Positions 42,390 through 53,512 are shown, numbered from the stretch's first letter. The stretch: 64,000 bases of DNA from an uncultured Chlorobiaceae bacterium (GCA_903824295.1 CAIJWE010000048.1:1-64000), one strand, 5' to 3'. The notes: generated from the letters alone by a model not told the origin. A program made the numbers and translations.

Positions 42390-43727
42390 ATGACCACCGC
42401 ACGAGAACTGGCATTGCAAGTCCTGCAGTCACTTGAAACCGGAAAAGAGCGATCTGACCAGATCCTGCACCACGCTCTGCAGCACTCTGTACTGAACCGT
42501 ATTGACCGGGCACTCACCACAGGGCTGGTCAATGGAGTTCTGCGCTACCGGCTTCAGCTTGATTTCATTATCGGGCGATTCTACCACCATAATCTTGAAA
42601 AGGCCGCGCCGGTCATGAAAAATATTCTCCGCCTCGGAGCCTATCAGATCCTCTTTCTCAGCAAGGTTCCCGACTGGGCGGCCGTCAACGAATGCGTAAA
42701 ACTCGCCCGAAAATATAAGGGAGAGAGGATGTCGAAACTGGTCAACGGCGTTTTGAGAAAAATTACCCCGGAGAACGTCACCCTTGAAGAGTGGCTGAAA
42801 GAAAAAAGCGCTGAAGAGCAGCTCGCTGTCAAGTACTCACACCCGCAGTGGCTCGTTGACCGGTGGATCAAGGCTTACGGACGGGAGAAGTGTGAGGCAA
42901 CGCTCATTTACAACAACCAGTTTCCCTCTTTTGGATTCAGGATTAACCGATTGAAAAGCGCAGAAGGGCCGCTTTTTTCCGACCCGGCAATGGCGGTCGC
43001 TACACACGAAGAGTGCGGCATTGAGAACTTCTTTCTTTCAAAGGATTTCAGCTCTTTTGAACCCGCAGTGCTCAACGGACGCCTCACCGTCCAGAACCCG
43101 ACACAGGCCCTTGCCTGCCTGCTGCTCAATCCAGCTCCGGGCAGCAAGGTGCTCGACCTGTGTGCTGCACCGGGAGGGAAAGCCACCTTTATGGCTGAGT
43201 TGATGAACAATAGCGGTCAGATTACCGCCGTTGACCGCTATGAACAGAAACTTGCCAAAACAGAGTCTCACGCCGAAGCTCTCGGCATCACCATTATCCG
43301 AACCGTAGCGGAGGATGCCCGAAACTTTACCCCCGACATCCGTCCCGACGCCATCCTGCTCGACGCTCCCTGCTCGGGAACCGGAGTGCTTGGGCGACGA
43401 GCTGAACTTCGATGGAAACTGAGCCAGGAAACTCTTCTTGAGCTTCAAATACTGCAAGCGGAGTTGCTCGATCATGCCGCGGAACTGCTTGATGAGGATG
43501 GTATTCTGGTCTATGCGACCTGCTCCATCGAGCCTGAAGAAAACAGCCTGCAGATCTACTCATTTCTGCGGCGGCACCCCGATTTTATTGCTGACCCGGC
43601 AGGAGAGAGTGTTCCGGAACCATTTCGGCACGACGACGAAGGGTGTGGCGCACTCCTTACCCTGCCAGGCGAGCATCCGGGGTTTGATGGCGGCTTCTGC
43701 CAGCGACTGCGCAAGACAAAAGGGTAA
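42390..43727 (+). CDS. rsmB: 16S rRNA (cytosine-C5) methyltransferase RsmB
   Basis: NusB-like N-terminus; LDLCAAPGGKATFMAEL; LDAPCSGTGVLGRRAELRWK; ATCSIEPEEN. Confidence 0.95.
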   Translation: MTTARELALQVLQSLETGKERSDQILHHALQHSVLNRIDRALTTGLVNGVLRYRLQLDFIIGRFYHHNLEKAAPVMKNILRLGAYQILFLSKVPDWAAVNECVKLARKYKGERMSKLVNGVLRKITPENVTLEEWLKEKSAEEQLAVKYSHPQWLVDRWIKAYGREKCEATLIYNNQFPSFGFRINRLKSAEGPLFSDPAMAVATHEECGIENFFLSKDFSSFEPAVLNGRLTVQNPTQALACLLLNPAPGSKVLDLCAAPGGKATFMAELMNNSGQITAVDRYEQKLAKTESHAEALGITIIRTVAEDARNFTPDIRPDAILLDAPCSGTGVLGRRAELRWKLSQETLLELQILQAELLDHAAELLDEDGILVYATCSIEPEENSLQIYSFLRRHPDFIADPAGESVPEPFRHDDEGCGALLTLPGEHPGFDGGFCQRLRKTKG

Positions 43728-43731
43728 AGAG

Positions 43732-44646
43732 ATGGAGATGCTGCGTCATATCTACCAGAGCGCTCTTGAGAGTTTCCTGAATTATATGATCATTGATCGC
43801 AATTTTGCGACCAACACCCGGGAATCGTACCAGAACGATCTCAAGCGCTACCTCCTCTTCATGCAACGGAGCTCCATAGCCATGGAGAAGATCACAAACC
43901 AGCATGTCGAGGAGTTCGTGGGCGAGCTTTATGACATTGGCCTCGAAGCAAGCTCAATAGCGAGGAACATCTCCGCGATCCGCTCCTTTCATAAATTCCT
44001 GGTGCTCGAACGCGCACTCGTCTCAAACCCGGCAGAAAACGTTCATCAACCAAAAAAAGGATGCTACCTGCCGAGCGTCCTGACGGTTGAGGAGACCATG
44101 CGCCTGCTCGCGGCCCCGGAGGCGATAGACCCGCCAGGCAAATATGATCTGCGTGACAAGGCGATGCTTGAACTTCTTTATGCAACGGGCGTCAGGGTGA
44201 GTGAACTTATCAATATCCGGCAGCAGAGCCTCTATCTGGATGCAGGTTTTGTGAGGATTTTCGGCAAGGGGTCAAAAGAGAGGCTTGTGCCGGTAGGGAG
44301 TTCCGCCGTCGCATGGGTCCGCCGATATCAGTCGGAACTTCGTCTTGTACTGGTGCAGCGCAACTCTGATGATTATCTCTTTCTCAATTCGCGCGGCATA
44401 AAACTTTCACGCATGGCCCTCTTTACCATGGTGCAAAAATATGCCATCATGGCCGGGATTAAAAAAAATATCAGCCCGCATACCTTTCGCCACACCTTTG
44501 CCACCCACCTTCTTGAGGGTGGTGCCGATCTTCGCGCTGTCCAGGAGATGCTCGGACACCGCTCAATCGTCACCACACAGATCTATACGCATATCGACCG
44601 CTCATTCATCAAAGAGGTGCACAAAAGCTTTCATCCGAGGGGGTGA
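43732..44646 (+). CDS. xerD: Tyrosine recombinase XerC/XerD
   Basis: LLYATGVRVSELINI, SPHTFRHTFATHLLEGGADLRAVQEMLGHRSIVTTQIYTHID. Confidence 0.93.
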   Translation: MEMLRHIYQSALESFLNYMIIDRNFATNTRESYQNDLKRYLLFMQRSSIAMEKITNQHVEEFVGELYDIGLEASSIARNISAIRSFHKFLVLERALVSNPAENVHQPKKGCYLPSVLTVEETMRLLAAPEAIDPPGKYDLRDKAMLELLYATGVRVSELINIRQQSLYLDAGFVRIFGKGSKERLVPVGSSAVAWVRRYQSELRLVLVQRNSDDYLFLNSRGIKLSRMALFTMVQKYAIMAGIKKNISPHTFRHTFATHLLEGGADLRAVQEMLGHRSIVTTQIYTHIDRSFIKEVHKSFHPRG

Positions 44647-44659
44647 GCAATGGCGGGGT

Positions 44660-45139
44660 TCAATATCCCTTTGTCTCGATGATGAGCCTCTTCTTGTCAT
44701 GGCTCTCCATCTCTATTTTCAGGGCCGACAAGGTCATGTTCACATCAGCAAGGAAAAAGAGCAAAGAAAAACTGAGGCAGAGCATACTGAAAATAAAGAT
44801 CGCCGACAAGAGCATCGGTAAATCGATATTGATAAGCGCACTGAGAAACAGCATCATGATCAGCATGGAGGCTCCAAGGCAGGTCATACAGGCAAGCAGA
44901 ATGGAAATACGGATATAGCGCGCCCGTCTCCAAAGAATGGCAACCTCCTTGTTTATCCTGATAATGTAGGTCTCAGGATAGGATTCAAGATTGTCGAGCA
45001 GTGAACGGGAGCGGTCTATAATACGACCAAGCCTGTTGGTCATCGTAAGAAGCAGAAGACCGAGACCAGAGATGAGAATCATCGGGCCGATTGCGGTTTG
45101 AAGAATAGGAACAAGCTCTTTGAACGAAGTACCTGACAT
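44660..45139 (-). CDS. DUF2721 family membrane protein
   Basis: AIGPMILISGLGLLLLTMTNRLGRIIDRSRSL. Confidence 0.85.
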   Translation of the reverse strand: MSGTSFKELVPILQTAIGPMILISGLGLLLLTMTNRLGRIIDRSRSLLDNLESYPETYIIRINKEVAILWRRARYIRISILLACMTCLGASMLIMMLFLSALINIDLPMLLSAIFIFSMLCLSFSLLFFLADVNMTLSALKIEMESHDKKRLIIETKGY

Positions 45140-45163
45140 GATATCCTGTTTGGGTAACAAAAA

Positions 45164-45183
45164 GCGGGGAAACAATTCCCCGC
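45164..45183 (-). terminator. Terminator of the DEAD-box helicase gene
   Basis: GCGGGGAA...TTCCCCGC hairpin followed by CTTTTT on the minus strand. Confidence 0.7.
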
Positions 45184-45212
45184 CTGAATAAAAATATAAT
45201 ACTCGGGGATTT

Positions 45213-47015
45213 TTAACCCTTGCGCTTCTTTTTGGCGCCGGTAAAGAATGCGGTCTCTTTTCCTGCCGGTTTAAAAGGCTTTTTAAAACTTTTTTTAGGA
45301 CCGTAGGGCGACTCGCGTTCCTCATCTTCCATTTTGCTCAACCTCAATTGACGACCGCAGACCCTGACGGTTCTCAGCTCATGAAAAACATTGTCTGGCA
45401 TACCCTGCGGCAATTCGACGGTGCTGAAACTGTCGTTGATCGAAATATGGCCGACCGATTCAGGATCAAGACCCACCTCGTTGAGGATAGCGCCAAGAAT
45501 ATTGCCCGCTTTCACACCGTGCTCACTGCCAACTTCAAGACGGTACCTCTGTTTGCCCTCATCGCCATAGGTTTCTCCCTTGCTTTTTCTCCTCGCCGGG
45601 CCGCGATCCCTCTCTGAACTCCGTTCTCTGTCAAAACCGCGATCTCTGCCAGCTCCATCGCGATCGTCGTGAGACCTTTTTTCAGGTTTGTTGGATAAAA
45701 GCAGTGGCGTTTCTCCCTGAACCATTGCGGCAAGCGCAGCAGCAGCTTCAATGGGTGACGCATCATGCTCATGGCAGTACTGCTCAATGAGGTTTGTAAA
45801 GAATCCAAGGTCTTCAGCGGCAATGGTATCAGTAATGCGCTGGTTGAACTTTGCAATCCGCTTGTTGTTGATCACCTCCGTTGTCGGAAGCTCCATCAGC
45901 TCAATGCGGCTGTGGGTTGCCCGTTCAATGGAGTAGAGCATGTTTTTCTCTCTTGGAGAGACAAACAGGATGGCATCGCCGGTGCGTCCGGCACGTCCGG
46001 TACGTCCAATACGGTGCACATAAGATTCGGTATCGGAAGGAATATCGTAATTGATCACATGGCTGATGCGTTCAACATCAAGTCCTCGCGCCGCAACGTC
46101 GGTTGCAATAACAATGCTTAACGCTCCGTTTTTGAGTTGCTCAACCGTGCGTTCTCGCTGACTCTGAGGCATATCTCCGTTGAGAGCAGCAGCGCCATAT
46201 CCCCTTGCCTGAAGTTTTTCGGCAAGTTCAAGCGTCATGGTTTTTGTGCGCACAAATATGAGCATTCCGTCAAATGGCTCAACTTCAAGAATTCTTGTCA
46301 GAATGTCGATCTTGTGACTTCCACCGACAATCCAGTAACGCTGACGAATGGTGTCAACCGTTGTGGTTTTTGTCTGTATGGTCACTTCTGCAGGGTTGTT
46401 CAGGTACTTCTGGGCAATGCGACGAATGACCGTGGGCATGGTTGCCGAAAAAAGTGCTACCTGGCGACCTTTTGGTGTCTGATCAAGAATCCATTCAACA
46501 TCGTCAATAAATCCCATGCGGAGCATTTCATCGGCCTCGTCAAGCACCAAGCATTTCAGCGAAGTGAGATTGAGCGAGCCGCGACGCATGTGGTCCATAA
46601 CGCGACCAGGTGTACCGACAATAACATGCACTCCACGCCGAAGCATGCGAAGCTGAATACCGTAATCCTGACCACCATAAATAGGGACAACATGAAAACC
46701 CTTGAGATGTTCGGCGTAACGCTGAAATGCCTCGGCAACCTGTATGGCAAGCTCCCTTGTCGGGGCAAGCACAAGTGCCTGAGGTTCGGCACGATCAAGA
46801 TCAATATTGGAGAGAATTGGCAGGGCAAAAGCGGCCGTTTTTCCTGTGCCGGTCTGTGCCTGCCCAAGAACATCACGTCCACTGAGAATAAGGGGAATTG
46901 TCTGTGCCTGAATTGGAGTAGGGTTTTCATACCCGACATCTGCAAGTGCCCTCATTAAGGGCTCTGCGAGTTGAAGGCCGAGGAAATCCTTCGGCAATAA
47001 TTGCTGTTCTTTCAT
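45213..47015 (-). CDS. deaD: DEAD-box ATP-dependent RNA helicase (DeaD/CsdA-like)
   Basis: AQTGTGKTAAF, PTRELAIQ, VLDEADEML, SAT, HRIGRTGRAG; C-terminal RNA-binding domain. Confidence 0.95.
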   Translation of the reverse strand: MKEQQLLPKDFLGLQLAEPLMRALADVGYENPTPIQAQTIPLILSGRDVLGQAQTGTGKTAAFALPILSNIDLDRAEPQALVLAPTRELAIQVAEAFQRYAEHLKGFHVVPIYGGQDYGIQLRMLRRGVHVIVGTPGRVMDHMRRGSLNLTSLKCLVLDEADEMLRMGFIDDVEWILDQTPKGRQVALFSATMPTVIRRIAQKYLNNPAEVTIQTKTTTVDTIRQRYWIVGGSHKIDILTRILEVEPFDGMLIFVRTKTMTLELAEKLQARGYGAAALNGDMPQSQRERTVEQLKNGALSIVIATDVAARGLDVERISHVINYDIPSDTESYVHRIGRTGRAGRTGDAILFVSPREKNMLYSIERATHSRIELMELPTTEVINNKRIAKFNQRITDTIAAEDLGFFTNLIEQYCHEHDASPIEAAAALAAMVQGETPLLLSNKPEKRSHDDRDGAGRDRGFDRERSSERDRGPARRKSKGETYGDEGKQRYRLEVGSEHGVKAGNILGAILNEVGLDPESVGHISINDSFSTVELPQGMPDNVFHELRTVRVCGRQLRLSKMEDEERESPYGPKKSFKKPFKPAGKETAFFTGAKKKRKG

Positions 47016-47286
47016 TGTATTTTTCCTTTTCCGGAACATTGATAAAAAAGAGCCTCGTAGGAGGCAGGAGTGGCAGCAATGCAGGAAAGAAAAAAATGAA
47101 GAAGAGTTCTCATCAACCGAAAACACCCGGGCAACTTCAGACAAGCTGAGTACCATCGTATCGTCACAAACGCTGGAAACTACCGGTCACCACCGACCAC
47201 TTGATTTCCTTGCGTCCTTTCTTAGCATATTATACCACGCATGTAAAACGTCTGCAATGTATCATTTTTTTTTACCAAAGGCGAAT

Positions 47287-47712
47287 TTATTTATGAAAAT
47301 CAGGCATTGCCGGAAAACGCTGCCTGAGACGACGAAAATAGTCTGGACTATCGACACACTCCGGATTATCAGGTTCAGTGCATGGGATCTCTACTATCCT
47401 CCATCTCCCATTCTGCTGGTGGAGAAGTGCAAAAAAATCCTCGTAACGGCTACGCCCATCCCTTGATCGCGGAAGGGTATGCACCCACGCCCACCCTTTT
47501 GACATCTCCATCCTTTGAACCACAAACACCACATCAAGCGTGTGAAGTTCTGTGATCTTCGCACGCAAGAGATTAAGCACCACCCTTCGCTCGGCACTGC
47601 CCGGCGGCGGAGTATGAAAATCCTCATGAGAGCGGCTCTCCGCTGAAACGACAAGAGGAGAGGCCGAACAGAACAGAACGAGCAAACCAACAATCCAATA
47701 CCTGCTTATCAT
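47287..47712 (-). CDS. Hypothetical secreted protein
   Basis: Signal peptide; GWAWVHTLPRSRDGRSRYEDFFALLHQQNGRWRIVEIPC. Confidence 0.7.
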   Translation of the reverse strand: MISRYWIVGLLVLFCSASPLVVSAESRSHEDFHTPPPGSAERRVVLNLLRAKITELHTLDVVFVVQRMEMSKGWAWVHTLPRSRDGRSRYEDFFALLHQQNGRWRIVEIPCTEPDNPECVDSPDYFRRLRQRFPAMPDFHK

Positions 47713-47845
47713 GAGATTATTGATAAATCTTGTTATAAAAAACCAAGGAGTCTATATATGTTACAACTTTTTCACAAAAAGAGAAGCGAGGCACTGCACA
47801 GCGGTTGACTTTTTATTACCTTCAGATTCTTTTTCGACAAATACT

Positions 47846-49141
47846 ATGGTTATGAATGGCTTTGCCCTCTCCTTTTACACGCGGCTCTTTCCCTTGCTTC
47901 TGGGTATAACAAAACTCTTCAGTCCATTGCACCCCAAGCTCCGAACTTTTTTCAGTGTAAGGAGAGGGCTGCTTGAAGAGCTGGAACAAAAAATCCGCAA
48001 ACTTCCCCCCTCTTCTTTTCGGTTATGGGTACATGCAGCTTCGGTCGGCGAATTTGAGCAAGCGCGTCCAATCATTGCCGCACTGAAAGAAAAGCACCAG
48101 GATATCACTCTTTTTATCTCATTTCTTTCTGATTCAGGCTACAATGCCCGGCAAAACTTTCCGGATGCTGCCGCAGTCTTCTACCTGCCCGCCGACACCA
48201 AAAACAACGCAAAACGCCTGCTCTCGCTCATCAGGCCCGACTTGCTTCTGCTCATGCGCTACGACTTCTGGCCGAACCATCTCCTTGAAGCAAAAAGATG
48301 CGGCACAAAGCTGATTCTTGCCGCGGCTGTACTCCAAAAAAGCTCCGCATACTTCAACCCCATGCTGAAGGGTTTTTATCGGAGCATTTTTTACCTTTTC
48401 GACCATATCTATACCGTATCAGAACAGGATACGCTTGCTTTTCGACAGATATTCAAGTGCCAGCAGGCAGAAACCGCAGGCGACCCGAGGTTTGATCAGG
48501 TCTTTCTGCGGAGCCGCAATCAGGGGAGGGTTGCTCACCTGAAACCTCTCTTTAATAACCGTACGGTACTGATTGCCGGAAGTGTCTGGGAAAAAGATGA
48601 GCTGCTGCTGCTGCCCGTCTGGAATCAGCTTGATGAACGCCCGGCACTTCTTCTGGTGCCGCATGAGGTAAACCCCGAAAAGATGTCACAGCTCTACCGG
48701 GAGCTGCAAAACCAATCTCTTGATTTTATGGCGATATCGGCCCTGAATGAAACATACGATCCGGAACGGCAGATCCTCGTCATCGACCAGACTGGCTACT
48801 TGGCAGAGCTCTATGCAATCGCCTCAATTGCCTACGTAGGAGGAGGCTTCGGAGTCAATGTGCATAACACTCTTGAACCGGCAGTCCACGGCATTCCGGT
48901 ACTCTTCGGGCCCCGCTACCACAACTCTCCCGAAGCGGAAGGACTTGTTGCAGCAGGCGGGGCCACCGTTATTCACGATCAAAAGGAGCTTGCCGAAACG
49001 CTGAAAACTCTTACTACCGATGGCGCACAAAGAAAAAAGAGCGGAATGCAGGCCGCAGCATTTGTTCAAAAACACATCGGAGCCACGACAGCAATAGCAT
49101 CAGGTATTGAGCGTTACTACGGTGAACGAAAAGTCGTTTAA
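47846..49141 (+). CDS. waaA: 3-deoxy-D-manno-octulosonic acid transferase
   Basis: WVHAASVGEFEQARPII, AGSVWEKDE, YVGGGFGVNVHNTLEPAVHGIPVLFGPRYHNSPEA. Confidence 0.95.
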   Translation: MVMNGFALSFYTRLFPLLLGITKLFSPLHPKLRTFFSVRRGLLEELEQKIRKLPPSSFRLWVHAASVGEFEQARPIIAALKEKHQDITLFISFLSDSGYNARQNFPDAAAVFYLPADTKNNAKRLLSLIRPDLLLLMRYDFWPNHLLEAKRCGTKLILAAAVLQKSSAYFNPMLKGFYRSIFYLFDHIYTVSEQDTLAFRQIFKCQQAETAGDPRFDQVFLRSRNQGRVAHLKPLFNNRTVLIAGSVWEKDELLLLPVWNQLDERPALLLVPHEVNPEKMSQLYRELQNQSLDFMAISALNETYDPERQILVIDQTGYLAELYAIASIAYVGGGFGVNVHNTLEPAVHGIPVLFGPRYHNSPEAEGLVAAGGATVIHDQKELAETLKTLTTDGAQRKKSGMQAAAFVQKHIGATTAIASGIERYYGERKVV

Positions 49142-49166
49142 CGTTTTTGTAGAGGGGCTGTGTGAG

Positions 49167-50378
49167 TCAAATCTTGCGGGAGAGACCGATCTGAATTGTT
49201 CTTGCACAGAATGTTGCCACGCCGGGATCGCCGGAACCACCTAAATTCCACTCATCTCGCTGCTGGTATTTTTCAAATTTCAGGTCAACCAGCCAATCCT
49301 GATTCAACTGTTTGCTCACCTTCAGCCCAAAAGTGAGTGCGCCAAAGGCTGAAAGGCGCTGATCCTCTGTATAATAGGCTCCGCTGGTTGGTGGTTTCGG
49401 TGTTCCATCTCCATTGACCTGCTCTTCAGCAACGGTAAAGTAAAAGTCAGCTTCACTTTGTGTATAGAGACGAAGCAAGGGAGCGAGAGTCCAGCCATGT
49501 TGGAGAGGCTGAACATATTCGGCTTCAAGGGTATGTGCCCGGATACCGAAGGTATCGGCATAATAACGATACGAAAGCTGTGCGGTGCCATCGGTGCTGT
49601 CAAAATGGTGGTTCCATCGGCCCAATGCGGTCATACTGTTGCGATCCCGAGGCCTGTTGTCAGGATCCTTGTAGGGATCGGTGAAATAGCCACTTCCGCT
49701 GGAGTACCCCAGATTAAACTGAACGATATCCTTCTTCGTCAACACCCTTGTAACACCAAGTAATCCTGCCACAATCTGCTTTTTCTCATCAGGAATCTGT
49801 TGTTTTGATAGAACAACATTCGGCTTGTCAAGTTCGATGCTATCATTGTTAAAACTTCCCCCAAGGGTAAGCGTCGTATTCTTGTCTTCAGAAGAGAGGC
49901 TTGCCTGAAGGGAATAACTGCGCGAAACATAATCGGACTCAGTCGAATAGCTTGTACCTGCAGTAATGCTTCCCTGTGGAACGTACCGTGTAAGCTGGAT
50001 ATCAACAGCATAACGCAGCTCCCCTGACGCCCCCGATTTGGCGTCGCTTTTACTCGCAGGAAAACCTGAAGAGTGATAAGCCGGTGATGCTCCGGTAACA
50101 GAATCCTCCATGAATGTGACACCTACAGACCACTCACCGGCAACGGGCATCAGAGCCTTGAAAGAGAGTGCGTTTACAGCAATTCGATCCCTGCTCGACA
50201 AACTGGCTGTTAAGGGTGAGTCGGCTGACTGACTATCCAGATAATTCAGGTATTTCATGCTGACAACACCCCGTTCAGGTGCCATGTCCGCATAGACCAA
50301 CTGCAAGGGAAACGCAAGCGCGGCCGAAAGAAGAGCCGCGCCAAAAACAGTTGAACTTGTTGTCGATAGAGGTGGCAT
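49167..50378 (-). CDS. DUF3570 family outer-membrane-like protein
   Basis: Signal peptide and beta-barrel-like pattern with SVGVTFMEDSVTGASPAYH. Confidence 0.8.
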   Translation of the reverse strand: MPPLSTTSSTVFGAALLSAALAFPLQLVYADMAPERGVVSMKYLNYLDSQSADSPLTASLSSRDRIAVNALSFKALMPVAGEWSVGVTFMEDSVTGASPAYHSSGFPASKSDAKSGASGELRYAVDIQLTRYVPQGSITAGTSYSTESDYVSRSYSLQASLSSEDKNTTLTLGGSFNNDSIELDKPNVVLSKQQIPDEKKQIVAGLLGVTRVLTKKDIVQFNLGYSSGSGYFTDPYKDPDNRPRDRNSMTALGRWNHHFDSTDGTAQLSYRYYADTFGIRAHTLEAEYVQPLQHGWTLAPLLRLYTQSEADFYFTVAEEQVNGDGTPKPPTSGAYYTEDQRLSAFGALTFGLKVSKQLNQDWLVDLKFEKYQQRDEWNLGGSGDPGVATFCARTIQIGLSRKI

Positions 50379-50579
50379 GACGTAATGTTTTTATGGGTCG
50401 ATGAAAAAATCACTACAGCACAACGCCCTCAAGCACTATTGCAGAAAAAATGGTTTTATAAATTCACCGTAATACCGGTCAGAAACATCGTTACCGGCAG
50501 AGCTTCATTAGGTAGTCGCTTAACGCTTTTTTGCAAAAATATCTTGCTACACCCTTCAATCCTCTTTCAAGTATCGTGC

Positions 50580-52640
50580 TCAGTGATGCAAATGATTCAA
50601 TGGCGACGTTACTGCCTTGAATCCTGCCATATCAGAAACAATTGCTGCCGACTGGCTGAGCAGCACATCTTTGTTCGTATCTTTCCTTGTCGCATCGCTC
50701 TCCATCACCCACGGCTGCATAATCCGTTTCATCGTTTCCGTTTCTGATTTGAACGCTGAATCCTCAAGAGAGACAGCCTTTTTCTTTCGGATCAGGTCAA
50801 GGGTATCAAGATCATGCAGATAGGACTGGTATAGCGCATCCTTCGATGATCTTTCCTGAAATTTTTGGCGAAGCCGGCCAATCTCATCCGGACTGACCTC
50901 TGCCGCGGGCTGATACAATGATGGTGAAATGGTACTCCATGGCAGACTACTGGTATACGTATCCTCACCGATAGTTGTCCCGTCGATCATGGATGGCATA
51001 AAAATATCGGGCTCAACCCCTTTATGCTGGGTACTGCCTCCGGTAATTCTGTAAAACTTTGCAACAGTGAGCGTCATCTCTCCGAGCTCAGGCTGCTTTC
51101 CCGAAAAAGTATCCGGTCTTGAAAGTTTAATGAGGTCTTGAACGGTTCCCTTGCCAAACGTTCTCTCTCCGATGATAACTCCGCGACCATAATCCTGAAG
51201 CGCCGCAGCGACAATCTCGGAAGCTGATGCGCTATAACGGTTAACAAGCACTGCAAGCGGTCCGCTATACATCACCCTGCTGTCTTCATCTTTAAGTACC
51301 GTTTTTCCATCACCAGCATTGCTGACCTGGACGACTGGGCCGTATGGAATAAACAGGCCTGTCACTTTCACCGACTCTTCAAGCGATCCCCCGCCGTTGT
51401 TTCGAAGATCCATGATAATACCATCGACATGCTCTGCATTCAGTTCATTCAGAATACGATTGACATCACGGCTTGTGCTGTTATAATTGCCCGTATTCTG
51501 CGCCTCACCTTCAAAATCAAGGTAAAAGGATGGTATGGTAATAACACCGATTTTTCGACCGTTCTGACTGATAACACTTTTCTGCGCTGCCTGTTCTTCC
51601 AGATTGATTTTGTCACGCAAGAGTTCGACTATTTTTGCACCACCCCTGCCCCCCTGACTTGCGGGAAGGACTTTCAGGCGGACAAAAGTGCCTTTTTTCC
51701 CCCGAATCAGTTTTACGGTATCATTGATACGCCAACCAGTGACATCAACAATAACGGCCGTTTTTCCCTGACCGACACCAATAATTTTATCGCCTTTTTT
51801 CAGTGTGTTATTTTTGAAAGCAGGACCTCCGGGAATAATCTCATAAACAACGGTATACTCCCCTTCCGTTTGCAATTTGGCGCCAATCCCCTCAAGCGAA
51901 CGACTGAGATCAATCTGAAAGTTTTGGTACTCGTCCGCAGAGAAATAGCTTGTATGAGGATCGAACGATGTTGTCAGAGCGTAGATATAGGATTGGAAGG
52001 CCTCTTCCGGCTTCTGACGGTTCAGAAGCCTCAACCGGCTTGCATAGCTTTTGGCAAGGGCTCCACGAATGGTCTTATCACTTTCTCCGGAATATTTCAA
52101 ATTGAGCCATTGGTATTTCAGCTCTTTGCGCCACAAATCGGTTAACTGATGCAGGTCGGAAGGCCATGGATCGCTTTTGCTATTGAGGTCAAGAGTTTCG
52201 GGCGTTGAAAAATTGAAATGAACGGTATCGGCGGCGACCCTCATAAACCGCATTTTCTCCCTGGCCCGTTGAAGAAAAGAGTTATAAAGAGCAAAACCAA
52301 CATTTACCTTGCCTGCAAGTAATTCATCATCAATACGACTGCCGTAAACATGACGGAGACGTTCGACCTCGCTTGCCAAAAAATAGTTTTTGCTGCCGTC
52401 CAGATCGTCGATATATCGATTAAATATCTGTTGAGAAAGGGAATCATCGATAGCCACCTTTCGGTAATGGTTCTGCACAAGATTTTGCACAATATATTTA
52501 GTGGCCTCTGCCTCAACAGCCGTCGGCATGAGAGCAACAACAATCGGGGCTGGTTTGTTTATTCTGGCAACATTTCGGGCAAATGCGGGTACGGCAAAGC
52601 AAAATGCAAGAACAAGAAGAAGCAGACTTTTTTTTAGCAT
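50580..52640 (-). CDS. prc: Carboxy-terminal (tail-specific) protease
   Basis: PDZ plus S41: GIIMDLRNNGGGSLEESVKVTGLFI, YSASASEIVAAALQDYGRGVIIGERTFGKGTVQ. Confidence 0.96.
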   Translation of the reverse strand: MLKKSLLLLVLAFCFAVPAFARNVARINKPAPIVVALMPTAVEAEATKYIVQNLVQNHYRKVAIDDSLSQQIFNRYIDDLDGSKNYFLASEVERLRHVYGSRIDDELLAGKVNVGFALYNSFLQRAREKMRFMRVAADTVHFNFSTPETLDLNSKSDPWPSDLHQLTDLWRKELKYQWLNLKYSGESDKTIRGALAKSYASRLRLLNRQKPEEAFQSYIYALTTSFDPHTSYFSADEYQNFQIDLSRSLEGIGAKLQTEGEYTVVYEIIPGGPAFKNNTLKKGDKIIGVGQGKTAVIVDVTGWRINDTVKLIRGKKGTFVRLKVLPASQGGRGGAKIVELLRDKINLEEQAAQKSVISQNGRKIGVITIPSFYLDFEGEAQNTGNYNSTSRDVNRILNELNAEHVDGIIMDLRNNGGGSLEESVKVTGLFIPYGPVVQVSNAGDGKTVLKDEDSRVMYSGPLAVLVNRYSASASEIVAAALQDYGRGVIIGERTFGKGTVQDLIKLSRPDTFSGKQPELGEMTLTVAKFYRITGGSTQHKGVEPDIFMPSMIDGTTIGEDTYTSSLPWSTISPSLYQPAAEVSPDEIGRLRQKFQERSSKDALYQSYLHDLDTLDLIRKKKAVSLEDSAFKSETETMKRIMQPWVMESDATRKDTNKDVLLSQSAAIVSDMAGFKAVTSPLNHLHH

Positions 52641-52781
52641 TATTGCGGTATGATGATCGATGGTTTTTTGTGCATGAAGCCGCGTCAGAAGAGTGGTTCG
52701 TTTTTGACATCAAACACACTTGATTGTACAAATAAATGTAACGGGAGAGTTGCGATGATCATCGGAACTCTCCCTGGCGAC

Positions 52782-53321
52782 CTACTTGACATGCAACTGG
52801 GTCATCACCTGTAAGGTAAGATCATGATCCGCTGAGAAGTATAATGCTGTGCTTTTCTCAATCACCACAGAAAACCCGTTTTTTTCCGCAATAGACTGAA
52901 CAGCCGCCAATATTTTCTGACGAATGGGCTGAAAGAGTGCCTTTTTTTTCTTTTCAAGAACGCCATTGTTGGTCTGTCGGTATTTCTGAATGGCTTGCGC
53001 CTTGGTTCTCAGCTCTTTTTCCTTTTCTGTCCTTGCCGCCATGGCCAATGAACCTTTTTGCTGCTCATAGGAGGCAATTGCGTTCTTCATGTCCAGATTC
53101 ATGCGCGCAAGCTCTTTTTGCAAAGGAATTGTCGCTGCCTGCAAAGTTGCTTCCGCTTGTTTCGTTTCCGGCATTTGTCGCAGGATTTTGCCGGAATCGA
53201 CGACACCAACTCTGTCGGCTCCCTGTGCCGAAAATAATGGATGAGCAAGCAACACCAGAGAGAAGACTACCGCCGTGATGACTCGATATGAAACGCTCAT
53301 ATATTTTTTGGAATGATTCAT
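52782..53321 (-). CDS. OmpH/Skp family periplasmic chaperone
   Basis: VGVVDSGKILRQMPETKQAE; coiled-coil; NGFSVVIEKSTALYFSADHDLT. Confidence 0.9.
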   Translation of the reverse strand: MNHSKKYMSVSYRVITAVVFSLVLLAHPLFSAQGADRVGVVDSGKILRQMPETKQAEATLQAATIPLQKELARMNLDMKNAIASYEQQKGSLAMAARTEKEKELRTKAQAIQKYRQTNNGVLEKKKKALFQPIRQKILAAVQSIAEKNGFSVVIEKSTALYFSADHDLTLQVMTQLHVK

Positions 53322-53512
53322 TATGTTGATTTTATAAGTGGTGGACTGGCCGGGTTAACAACGCCTGATATTCAAGTGACACATAAGCACCCTGAACGAT
53401 TGATAAAATATTATGAAGGGGACAGCTTCCCATGAAGCGGCCGATCCCTACAAAAAAGAGATGAGCGTAACGGCCATCCATAGTCATCGTTCTTCTCATA
53501 ATCAAACACAGC

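Noticed and set aside
43732-44646. Tyrosine recombinase as evidence of an integrative element
   Set aside because: XerC/D-like length and context (after rsmB, core genes around) indicate the housekeeping dimer-resolution recombinase; it does not explain the accessory region
46137-46958. 273-aa plus-strand ORF
   Set aside because: Lies antisense inside the DEAD-box helicase motifs; no independent support
51429-52145. 238-aa plus-strand ORF
   Set aside because: Antisense to prc
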